In this document: one piece after another, positions 27,317 to 34,723 of the stretch
Layout: every line of letters begins with the position of its first letter
Numbering within the stretch: the first letter of the stretch is position 1
Source of the DNA: Terriglobales bacterium
GTDB taxonomy: Bacteria > Acidobacteriota > Terriglobia > Terriglobales > Acidobacteriaceae
Assembly (NCBI GenBank): GCA_035651655.1
Contig: DASRFG010000023.1
Location: 186,001 to 250,000, forward strand
DNA: 64,000 nt
Reading direction: 5' to 3'
Translations under genes and position numbers: made by a program
Notes under the pieces: generated by a model
Databases searched by the model: none
What the model saw: the letters and a program-made list of their open reading frames with translations, nothing else
What the model was told of the DNA's origin: nothing

Positions 27317-27577
27317 GTGCAGTGGTACAACCTGCTGACATTCTCGGGTGGTACAGCCGTACGGATCATCTCGCGCGTAAAGGGCTCCTGGATCGACCGA
27401 GAGCAAGTCTTACAACGGGCTCTGCGTTTGCTAGGTACACCGTACGATCTGCTCAAGTTCAATTGTCAGCACGCGGCATACTATACCCAGACCGGCATAG
27501 CCAAGAGTCCGCAATTGCTTCTTGCATTTGGACTAGCGGTTCTGGCCGCAGTTGTTGGTTTGGCAAACGCTGAGTAG
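27317..27577 (+). pseudogene. LRAT-like (NlpC/P60-type) C-terminal fragment
   Basis: The short frame contains an LRAT-type pattern: FSGGTAVRII (strand), REQVLQRALRLLGTPYDLL and FNCQHAAYYTQTG, with the Cys in NCxH at the catalytic-Cys place. A short hydrophobic C-terminus follows. The N-terminal LRAT part with the catalytic His (HxGIYxG type) should lie upstream, but a stop interrupts the frame at 27242-27244. I therefore read it as a 5'-truncated remnant. It may instead be a small membrane protein starting at GTG 27317. Confidence 0.4.
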
Positions 27578-27598
27578 GCACCCCCGCCTGCGGACGTA

Positions 27599-28159
27599 TT
27601 AATAAAGTGATACGCTCTGGTACTCGCGGGCCAGAAACTGGAACTGCTCGTATACTCCTTCTGCAGCCCCATCCAGCATACGCAGTAATTTATCCAGTTC
27701 CTCTCCGAGCTTCACAATATTGAAGTGAAACTGCTCCGGCAGAAGCGCTTCCCCTTTCGTGTCTACTGGATACCTGAAAGCGAACGACTTGGGATCGATT
27801 TCCTCGAATTCCAAAATAACACTTTCGATTTCTTCGTACGTGGCGTACTTCGTCGGCCCTGCAGGACGGTGCAACCACCCGGCCACCTCGAAGACCTTTT
27901 TTGTGGCCGGTAGCAGCACGTTGAATTCATGCCGTCGAAATAGGCCGTCAAGGTCGAGAGCTTCACCCGTTTGAAGATGAACCAGACCTCCGCCCCATAG
28001 CAGTAGCGCTTCTTCCGGAACACCTGCAACCAGCGCGTTAGCAGCCTCGTGGTAGGCATGTGCATAACTCTGCAGTTCACCTTTAGCATAAGAGGTGAAG
28101 TTCAGCACCACATTGCCGTGCATTGTGTTTTGTTGAAAACGTTCCCAAACCGTACCCAT
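27599..28159 (-). CDS. Hypothetical protein, 186 aa
   Basis: I prefer the start at 28159 (MGTVWERFQQNTMHGNVV) over the upstream Met. The protein is mostly alpha-helical and acidic, with no signal peptide or membrane helix. An aromatic N-terminal half (SYAHAYHEAANALVAG, LLLWGGGLVHLQTG) is followed by an acidic region (YATYEEIESVILEFEEIDP). I do not recognise a family. It is cargo between the DUF5131 and integrase-remnant segments, on the minus strand. Confidence 0.55.
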   Translation of the reverse strand: MGTVWERFQQNTMHGNVVLNFTSYAKGELQSYAHAYHEAANALVAGVPEEALLLWGGGLVHLQTGEALDLDGLFRRHEFNVLLPATKKVFEVAGWLHRPAGPTKYATYEEIESVILEFEEIDPKSFAFRYPVDTKGEALLPEQFHFNIVKLGEELDKLLRMLDGAAEGVYEQFQFLAREYQSVSLY

Positions 28160-28214
28160 ACCAACAGAGTAGCCCAGGGCAATTGGATGCCGCAAACCAG
28201 CATCCGTCGATGCC

Positions 28215-28489
28215 TTACCTCCCCGCTGCCGCTCCAAATGTCGCGTTCACTTTATCGCGTACCGCCTCTGCGGACTCCAGGTCTCTGTGACCGAGCCACA
28301 TCTGCACAGTACGAAGGTCAACTCCGGCTTGCAGGTGCATCGTCGCAAAAGGCGCCCTGAACTTGTGTGGAAATCATTCTTGGGTTTGCAGCCAGAGGTG
28401 GAAAAATGCAACAAGCATGCGTAGTCACTCTTGGCCTTGTACGCCCGTAAGGCCGCGAGCAGCTTCGAGGGAACGGGAGAAAGCCGTAA
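28215..28489 (-). pseudogene. Decayed phage integrase C-terminal fragment
   Basis: The minus strand encodes KLLAALRAYKAKSD and FSTSGCKPKNDF (28489-28376), then after a stop and frameshift near 28374 continues with PHKFRAPFATMHLQAGVDL and TVQMWLGHRDLES, ending at a TAA at 28215. Tyrosine recombinases carry these blocks in this order, including the HxxR pattern (HKFR) and the GH motif. The piece between SGC and PHK, normally tens of residues, is missing. This is a relic of another integrase in the middle of the island and evidence of an earlier insertion. Confidence 0.75.
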
Positions 28490-28554
28490 GTGCCTAGTAA
28501 ATTAGGCGCTCAATTTCGACAGCTTCCGAAACAGAACATTGCTAAAATCCGGTT

Positions 28555-29193
28555 GTGCAGAATCCGTGGTTAGAACTGCCTTCGGCAGCTCCATACATCC
28601 TCGGTATTGACATCGAAAGCGTCAGTCGGCACAGCGAGATCAATCGACAGACCTTGCCTGAGCCATTCATCGGGAATCCTAAAACGGCGCGATTGGTTTT
28701 GCTGAGCCTCAACCCAGGTGATTCGGACGACGACATCAAAGCCCACAGCGATGTCGAGTTTAGAAAAGCGATAATCAGCAACCTCCGTCAGGAGTCGCAG
28801 GAATATCCATTCTATGGACTGAATCCGAAGTTTAATTGGACAGCGTGTGGCCGCTGGTGGCGGGCACACGTGAAGGAGTTGATCGAAATCTTAGGGTCTA
28901 AAAAAGTAGCGGAACACCTACTGGTCATTGAATGGTTTCCATATCATTCAAAACGATGGAAGCGCTTGCCTACGAGGGAGGTGTGCCCCTCGCAAAACTA
29001 CTCGTTTCAGCATGTGAAAGAGATGCTCGACAAGAAAGCAGTAATCGTTGGGATGCGTTCAAAAATGTATTGGCTGGAAGTTGACCCGCGAGTAGCCTCG
29101 GTGCCCTTCTTAAAGAACCCGCAGAACCCGTGCGTGAGCAAAAAGAATTGTGGCGAAGAATTGTTTGCTCAAATCGTGGAGGCTCTGCGGTAG
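28555..29193 (+). CDS. Hypothetical protein, 212 aa, possibly uracil-DNA-glycosylase-like fold
   Basis: A GTG start at 28555 opens a soluble protein. The motif RLVLLSLNPGDSDDD (about residue 47) resembles the GxNPG strand-turn of the uracil-DNA-glycosylase superfamily, and LLVIEWFPYHSKRW (about 122) may be a further core strand. Catalytic residues cannot be assigned. I keep the fold call as a weak guess. It is followed by an intergenic stretch of over 300 nt. Confidence 0.55.
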   Translation: MQNPWLELPSAAPYILGIDIESVSRHSEINRQTLPEPFIGNPKTARLVLLSLNPGDSDDDIKAHSDVEFRKAIISNLRQESQEYPFYGLNPKFNWTACGRWWRAHVKELIEILGSKKVAEHLLVIEWFPYHSKRWKRLPTREVCPSQNYSFQHVKEMLDKKAVIVGMRSKMYWLEVDPRVASVPFLKNPQNPCVSKKNCGEELFAQIVEALR

Positions 29194-29296
29194 TAAGGGG
29201 CTAAAACTACTTGTCTCCTGGAAAGCAAACGAACACCCGCTGAGAGTGAAGGATGCTGTCCTGCCGTTGGATACCGTAAACCAATACACGGTACAG

Positions 29297-29506
29297 TCAT
29301 CTTCTTAGGAGCGAAGGACTGACCGTCCTTTTATGGTTCTGTCCCTCCTTAGCTTTTGGTTCTGTTACAAACGTCAGGGCTAAACCCTTCTTGGCTTCTG
29401 CCAGCGTGAGTCCGAGGCTGCCAAGAGTTTTCGGTACAGCGTTCTTCTTTTCAGTCTGCTCGGGCATTGCCTCCCACGCCATCTGAAATGCGCAGCATAC
29501 CGCCAA
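29297..29506 (-). CDS. Possible small protein, 69 aa
   Basis: This is an open minus-strand frame in an otherwise empty 363-nt gap (29194-29556). Its middle is NAVPKTLGSLGLTLAEAKKGL, and the C-terminus is basic. There is no clear ribosome-binding site, so the frame may be chance. Nothing else was seen in the gap. Confidence 0.25.
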   Translation of the reverse strand: MAVCCAFQMAWEAMPEQTEKKNAVPKTLGSLGLTLAEAKKGLALTFVTEPKAKEGQNHKRTVSPSLLRR

Positions 29507-29556
29507 AGCGTCTCAGGGGTGAATGAACAGGAGACTCCGGAGATGGCTATCCACCC

Positions 29557-29946
29557 TTACGGTTTACACGGGAACGCTTCTTTGAGTGCCTTGAAAGCTA
29601 AAACGGAGGTTGGCTGATGTAAAGTACTGGGATTATCGTTCATGTACTTTACGATTACCTTCGTGTTTTGCAGGAGCGTGTTCCCATCCGGGTAACAGAT
29701 ATCCGCCTTAAGCGACGAGCCAGACTGAGCGAGGTGATATGCACCTGCCGCAGCAGCTCCATCTACAAATCCTTTTAGCCACATTACACATGCAAGCGAA
29801 TCATAAGTGGATTTTCTGTCGTCTGGTATGGTTGAGCACTTTGCCAGAAACTCAGTGCCACTTTCGAAGGTGAAACCGCGCTGCTCTTCAGCGACAGCGA
29901 TTCCACACAGAAGCATTACCACAAGTATCAACGCTGCTGCCTTCAT
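29557..29946 (-). CDS. Rap1a/Tai-type immunity protein, 129 aa
   Basis: The product begins with a signal peptide (MKAAALILVVMLLCGIAVA) and has the cysteine pattern of the Rap1a/Tai family: C37, the LACVMWLKGFVDGAAAAG block, C in DICYPDG, the KYMNDNPSTLHQP region and a final AFPCKP. Rap1a/Tai immunity proteins neutralise type VI effectors such as amidases in the periplasm. Here no effector gene is adjacent, so it may be an orphan immunity gene. The downstream DNA-binding-type small protein is 9 nt upstream on the same strand. Confidence 0.75.
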   Translation of the reverse strand: MKAAALILVVMLLCGIAVAEEQRGFTFESGTEFLAKCSTIPDDRKSTYDSLACVMWLKGFVDGAAAAGAYHLAQSGSSLKADICYPDGNTLLQNTKVIVKYMNDNPSTLHQPTSVLAFKALKEAFPCKP

Positions 29947-29955
29947 TTTGGCACC

Positions 29956-30159
29956 TCAAGCGGCTTTTTTGCGTTGTTTGGCCCATCTTGCTCTTTGTGC
30001 GGCTGCGATTCGTGCTTTACCGGCTGCGCTGATACCTCTGCGCTTACGATCCGTAATAGAACGTTTACGGCCATTACTGGTTACGCCCCGGAGTGCTTCG
30101 ATTGCGCGATCCAGACGGTCTCGTTCTTCCTTTAATGCGCTTACTATCGCAATGTCCAT
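29956..30159 (-). CDS. Small basic probable DNA-binding protein, 67 aa
   Basis: The N-terminal 25 residues are a charged helix (ALKEERDRLDRAIEAL) and the C-terminal half is very basic (RKRSITDRKRRGISAAGKAR, then AQRARWAKQRKKAA). This resembles small histone-like proteins that act as nucleoid binders. It begins at 30159 and ends 9 nt before the immunity-protein gene, possibly in one transcript. Family-level identity is not recognised. Confidence 0.6.
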   Translation of the reverse strand: MDIAIVSALKEERDRLDRAIEALRGVTSNGRKRSITDRKRRGISAAGKARIAAAQRARWAKQRKKAA

Positions 30160-30925
30160 TCCCAGTCCCTTTCTAAGAGCGGGTCAGTGTATCAAAACCA
30201 TTCCGCCTCAGAAAGGAGATGCAATCTAGTCACGGGACATTTACTGAACCGCTTTTTTTTGTATTTTCCGCATGAAGGACCGATGACGCTTGAAGCGGGA
30301 CTTGCCGTATTTGATCCGTTCTTTTTCGACTGCGATACACGCAGGAGCTAGTAAACCTCGATGGCGTGGGTCCGGGCGACGTACTGATGCTCGATAATCT
30401 CGTCGATGCGCTTTGCGCACAGCGTTCTTGTCAAGGAATGGCCAGTAGTCAACTGGCGGCTTACGTAATCCTGACAAGCCCATCGGTCAGCGTTTCTATC
30501 AAGTGGAGCAGCTTTTCATCCGACCAATCAGCGACTTCGCTCACGTGAAATTCCGGGTTAGCCTTGGTGAGCATCGTTGATCGCAATACGCTCTACGCTG
30601 AAAATGACCCGCGCCAAGCGATCACTGTACGATCATTGAGCGGTGGGACATTAGGTGAAGGTTGTGGTACGCCGGAGCAAGGGCCTTTTGATGCTAATGC
30701 AGTGCGTGTGCTCCAGGTTATGGATTTGAATTGTTTCAGCCGCCATTCCGAGTCATCAAAGCGAAATCGGAGCAGGACTGACTCTCTCAAAATTTCCCCC
30801 AAGAAGCCGCTGCCACGGGGACTTTTCTGTTCTAAAGTTGCAACGTCAGAGAAATTTCTACTGGAGCACCTTAGGTCGAGATACAATGCTGCGCCTGCAA
30901 AAAGCCTTCGCGTGAAAAAAAAGAG
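30160..30925. other. 766-nt stretch with no clear gene
   Basis: Several short minus-strand open frames occur (for example 30461-30574, and an 80-codon basic frame at 30241-30483), but none shows a recognised motif or a decisive start. One minus-strand frame reads RIDEIIEHQYVARTHAIEVY before a stop without a start codon, which suggests a decayed gene. The right end (about 30910) is the leader of the nitrilase-fold gene. Confidence 0.4.
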
Positions 30926-32530
30926 GTGGTCTGTGTGACGGGTAATAAATGCATCACGGGCTGGGAGTACGCAACGTTTCTCATTCCGCGGCTGAAGGAC
31001 CAAGAATCGGTACCTGAGTGGCCGCCTGACGTATTCGGCATATGTATGGCTCTACTCATGCAATCAGGCGGTTACACGGTGGCACTCAATGACTGGCCGC
31101 CTGTTGATTCGGACGAAGACTGGGCGGAGGTGGCCTCTAACGTAGGACAGTCCTGGAGAAAAAGCTGGGCCATTGGATCAGGTGCGCCGAACGAAGTGCG
31201 AGAGCTCTGGGTCAAAATTCGACCGCACCTCGACAAATCAATCGAGGAGTTAAAGTCCGACACCAAGGGGTGCCAGATTTTGCTGCAGTTAGCAGCGTTC
31301 GCGGATTCGGCTTGTGAAGGAGTTGGACTGCCTCGGGAGGGAAAAACAACTTCCATCGATCAAAAGTTTTGGGATCATGCGGACGATCTGGTAACAAACA
31401 CTTCCAATAGCTCAAATGTGGCCGAGGAGATTCATTGTTCCCGGGCTCGCGTTCTGCCGAAGATGCGTACTCCGCAAAATGGACTCACGGTCAGATCCCT
31501 GTCTCATAATCTCGCCCTTTGCGTATCAGGTGAACTTCAGCCGAAATGGCATCTGGTTCCCAACTACCCGGATGAACAGTGCCTCAATATACTCGTTGTC
31601 CCGTGGCCATACCAAATTGACCCAGTTCAATTCGAAAAAGAATCGCCGTTTTCCACCGAGATGCGGAATATGCCGGCGAATTTCGGGTTTTTTGGATTTC
31701 GCCATACTGAGAGAGAGCCGGACCCAGTCGAACATATAACCTCATTGTTTGATCGAGCACGCCAACAGATGGGCTCCATGCACGGAGTTATTCTCCCGGA
31801 ACTTGCACTGACCCCCGAACTTTACGCTTCGTTGAGATCGGAAATTGTCGATGAGCGAGAAAGTTTTCTTATCTCCGGCGTGACAACACCGAGGACTGTC
31901 AAGACACACAGCAAGAATGAGGTTTTTTTTGATATTCCTACGCTAGAAACTATTAAGCAGGGTAAGCATCACAGGTGGAAGTTAGATCCCAACCAACTCA
32001 CCCAGTATTCCTTGGGCAGTCGCCTTCATACAGGGAAACTCTGGTGGGAGCATATAGACGTCTCGGCGCGCGAACTCACCTTCGTCTCCATGCTGCCTTG
32101 GCTGGTCGTCTGCGTCCTAATTTGCGAAGATCTTGCCCGCCCCGATCCTGTAGGCGACTTGGTGCGTGCAGTTGGACCAAACTTGGTCATTGCCCTATTA
32201 ATGGATGGCCCGCAGATTCGGCCCAGATGGTCAGCACGTTGTGCGGCTACCCTCGCCGACGATCCAGGCTGTTCTGTCCTGTGTGTTACCAGTCTTGGAA
32301 TGTCGCAGCTGAGCCATCCCGTGGAAAGTACTAGTGCGAACCGGAGCCGCTGCGTCGCTCTCTGGAAGGACGCGTTCAGCAGCAACGCCCGAGAGATTGA
32401 ACTCCCTATAGGAGCGGGCGCACTTGTTCTTTCAATATCAGAGAGTTACATAGAGCAATGGAGCGCCGACGGGCGGTCAGATTCAGGTGTGACTGGCTGC
32501 CCCTTGCTTAGTGGGGTGCGCGAACTTTAG
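30926..32530 (+). CDS. Nitrilase-fold (CN-hydrolase-like) protein with large N-terminal extension, 534 aa
   Basis: Residues about 215-510 show a carbon-nitrogen hydrolase layout: LNILVVPWP (about 220, first strand), HGVILPELAL with Glu292, HHRWKLDPNQ with Lys352, and CVLICEDLARPDP with Cys400, spaced like the Glu-Lys-Cys triad of nitrilases. Residues 1-200 are a helical domain without a known motif. GTG codons at 30926 and 30935 compete as starts; the second has AGAGG 8 nt before it. The family is linked in some phage-defence systems (for example a reverse transcriptase fused to a nitrilase domain). There is no reverse transcriptase here. It lies alone in the island. Confidence 0.65.
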   Translation: MVCVTGNKCITGWEYATFLIPRLKDQESVPEWPPDVFGICMALLMQSGGYTVALNDWPPVDSDEDWAEVASNVGQSWRKSWAIGSGAPNEVRELWVKIRPHLDKSIEELKSDTKGCQILLQLAAFADSACEGVGLPREGKTTSIDQKFWDHADDLVTNTSNSSNVAEEIHCSRARVLPKMRTPQNGLTVRSLSHNLALCVSGELQPKWHLVPNYPDEQCLNILVVPWPYQIDPVQFEKESPFSTEMRNMPANFGFFGFRHTEREPDPVEHITSLFDRARQQMGSMHGVILPELALTPELYASLRSEIVDERESFLISGVTTPRTVKTHSKNEVFFDIPTLETIKQGKHHRWKLDPNQLTQYSLGSRLHTGKLWWEHIDVSARELTFVSMLPWLVVCVLICEDLARPDPVGDLVRAVGPNLVIALLMDGPQIRPRWSARCAATLADDPGCSVLCVTSLGMSQLSHPVESTSANRSRCVALWKDAFSSNAREIELPIGAGALVLSISESYIEQWSADGRSDSGVTGCPLLSGVREL

Positions 32531-32554
32531 TAATAGCATCTATATTTGAGGAGG

Positions 32555-32567
32555 TAGTAGAATACTA
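32555..32567. promoter_or_regulatory. TAGTA-gaa-TACTA inverted repeat
   Basis: A perfect 5-bp inverted repeat with a 3-nt loop lies just after a strong Shine-Dalgarno-like GAGGAGGT (32549-32556) and before the ATG at 32571. The ribosome-binding site is about 14 nt from the ATG, longer than usual, and the hairpin would shorten that distance. It may be a regulatory site or a chance palindrome. Confidence 0.3.
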
Positions 32568-32570
32568 AAA

Positions 32571-32834
32571 ATGCACCGATTGTCCATTGCGGAAGCTGCG
32601 GTTTTGGCAAGAGTGGCCCAGTATGACCAGTTGCCGATGGAGGACCGCGAGAGAATGCTCTATCGGAATGATGTTACAGCCCACGGTAGGGAAATCGGCC
32701 TTATCTTGCTGGGCAAGGGAGAGCCGTCAACAGACGACATTGCAAAGGTTGCTAATCGAATTAGAACTTGGGCCGATCGTAACCGAGCCCGTCAAAGGCT
32801 ACGACGATATGCCCCCCCTTTGGTAGCAGTGTAG
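32571..32834 (+). CDS. Small hypothetical protein, 87 aa
   Basis: The frame reads MHRLSIAEAAVLARVAQYDQ, with an acidic patch (MEDRERML), a GREIGLILLGKGEPS core and a basic C-terminus. A GAGGAGGT lies upstream. The gene follows the nitrilase-fold gene by 40 nt on the same strand, so it may be co-transcribed as its partner or regulator. No family is recognised. Confidence 0.5.
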   Translation: MHRLSIAEAAVLARVAQYDQLPMEDRERMLYRNDVTAHGREIGLILLGKGEPSTDDIAKVANRIRTWADRNRARQRLRRYAPPLVAV

Positions 32835-33330
32835 CCGTTTCTCTCTAAAGCACGTTTCTTATAGACCCTAAACAACCGAAACATCTGCTGGGTACAGTCT
32901 GTCGACGCAACTCCACTTGCGCCAGTGGGTGACCAAAGCTGCCTAAGCTCTTCGATTCGCTAGCTGCAGCGAACCGTGCAGCGTTAGTGCAATTGCCAGA
33001 TGTGAGATCACTCCTAATGGTGGACGTAGCCCTGAACGCCGGGAATGCTTCGTAAAACTTTAGTCTTAAGACGACTAATTTGTGGCGCTACATCCGAGTT
33101 GGGGGGCAAGCTGAACTCCTCGCGGGATCGCACAATGTGGCCATGAGTAGCCTAAAACCCGAGCTTCCGTCGCCATTGGCTCCCGTAAGTTCACGCTTTT
33201 CCGTCAATTTCCCAAAGGCCCGCGAAGAATGCAGCTCATAACGGGTACTAAGTCGTCAAAGTCTTTTAGGTCTCCGTAGATTACAATTCACCTTCCTTAG
33301 GCTGAATAGGATGGGCTTCCCCAGCTTGAA
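32835..33330. other. 496-nt intergenic region
   Basis: No plausible gene is seen. It contains an inverted repeat TTAGTC-7 nt-GACTAA (33060-33078) with no T run. It separates the cargo genes on the plus strand from the minus-strand mobility genes. Confidence 0.4.
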
Positions 33331-33645
33331 CTAAGTCCTGAGTTCGCCTGGCGCAAATCCAAGGTTCAACACGATGTATTCATCCACGGAGAAAGGCTTC
33401 GCCTCTTTTAAGGTTTTAATCGCCACCCCATCGCCCACCCGAGCTTTCTCTACTAAAACATCGTGCGCATGAGCCCGTCGGAGAAGCTGTGCAATTCCGT
33501 CGGCACGCGGCATCCCGCGGTCGTCTACACCAAATAGCCGCGCCTGCGCAGCCAAAAACCGGCGGCGTCGACGCTCCCAACCAGATAGACGGCGCTCTTC
33601 CAGGAGCTGAACGAGTTCGCGCTTCTTTTCCAAATCCTCATTCAC
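33331..33645 (-). CDS. Phage-like hypothetical protein, 104 aa
   Basis: The product is charged and helical (KKRELVQLLEERRLSGWERRRR with a second charged helix near residue 50) and ends with a VDEYIVLNLGFAPGELRT segment. Its start overlaps the 3' end of the upstream DUF5681 gene by 8 nt. It probably belongs to the element core but has no recognised function. Confidence 0.55.
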   Translation of the reverse strand: MNEDLEKKRELVQLLEERRLSGWERRRRRFLAAQARLFGVDDRGMPRADGIAQLLRRAHAHDVLVEKARVGDGVAIKTLKEAKPFSVDEYIVLNLGFAPGELRT

Positions 33646-34105
33646 CGGGAACCCTTTTGCGCTCCAGCCCTAGTTCGTCCATCAGGGTCTTGATCTGGGC
33701 GTCCAGCTCCTCAGTGGTCATTTCCGAATAGCTCACGTTCAATGGACCACCGTCCGCTCCACTGATCTCGTGCTTACTAACCACCTTGCCGTATGCTCGC
33801 TCGGCGAGTTCTTTGAAGGCGTTGCCGCTTCCCTTGAGCAAGACGCTCAGCATCGCTTCGTAGATCGATTCCACATTGTTCTCAAATACTGCCCGGGCGA
33901 TCTCGCGTGCCCAATCGTTTTTTGGACGTCCACCGGGATTGCCGCTCTCGCCCGGCTTAAATCGCGTTTCCTTACCAACGTTTTGAATATAAGGATTGCC
34001 CGGTCTCTTCGCTTCTTTTTTTTGCCTGTTTTGAGCCATCACAATTTTTGCAGGTTGTGCCGGATCGAAGCCCATTCCTTTGATCTCACGCCCAAGATCA
34101 TTCAT
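33638..34105 (-). CDS. DUF5681-domain protein, phage-associated
   Basis: The motif KPGESGNPGGRPKN (about residue 55) is the signature of DUF5681, found in phage and island proteins. The C-terminus (YSEMTTEELDAQIKTLMDEL) is helical. I chose the start at 34105, after a GGAG at proper spacing; the longer open frame upstream is less plausible. The likely role is in element replication or packaging, unproven. Confidence 0.7.
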   Translation of the reverse strand: MNDLGREIKGMGFDPAQPAKIVMAQNRQKKEAKRPGNPYIQNVGKETRFKPGESGNPGGRPKNDWAREIARAVFENNVESIYEAMLSVLLKGSGNAFKELAERAYGKVVSKHEISGADGGPLNVSYSEMTTEELDAQIKTLMDELGLERKRVPGE

Positions 34106-34609
34106 GCGGCTCCGACGGTCCGGCTCACTGGCCAAAATCGACCAAGGGCGCGCCAGGCTGTCAGTACGAGCAACGGACCGGTCAACTGCGCAGGCAGGGC
34201 ACGCTCTCCGCCTGTGTCTTAGCTTTGTCCCTGATGTTATATGTCTCACTCCGGACAAAAGAACACAAGATCCGGCGATGGATGGACAGAATCGGCACCC
34301 ATTGCGTTCTAGTTGTGGGTGTTTTCGGATGTTGCTAGACCTTCCGCCTTTAAAGTCAGTGCGGGATCAAGCAGTGGGGATCGTGCAGATGTCCAGCTGC
34401 GATAGCGGGCAATCGGACAATTTCGCACCAGGTAGATTCTGTGCGTCAAACAAAATTAGGAGGCGGCGTCCTGAGCCACCTGCGCGCGACACGACAGTAG
34501 CTGCTGCTGCCGATAGCCAACGCTGACGCTGCAGAGTAAGACGATTTATTTTGTTGAAATTTCAAACTGCACCGCTGCCAAGCGATTAAGGCATATTGAC
34601 TGTTTAAGG

Positions 34610-34713
34610 TGAAAAGTCTCTGCTGCTCGACGCGACCGGTACTGGTACCACCCCTAAGGGGTGTGGTACTGCTGTACCAGTCGTCGGAGTGGTATTGGTA
34701 CTGGTACGGTACC
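34610..34713. repeat. GGTACTGG-type repeat cluster, possible origin or iteron-like region
   Basis: The 34638-34713 stretch has repeated GGTACTGGTACC-like units (34638-34649, 34691-34713 with GGTATTGGTACTGGTACGGTACC) and a perfect hairpin CACCCCT-a-AGGGGTG (34649-34663) inside a longer GTACCAC/GTGGTAC inverted repeat. It lies just past the end of the helicase gene (34724). Directly repeated motifs near a helicase gene resemble iterons, but this is inference. The rest of 34106-34609 shows no clear gene. Confidence 0.4.
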
Positions 34714-34723
34714 ACTGAACTGG

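Noticed and set aside
34640-34720. CRISPR-like array of GGTAC repeats
   Set aside because: The units vary in length and spacing and no repeat-spacer pattern is present; no cas genes occur in the window.
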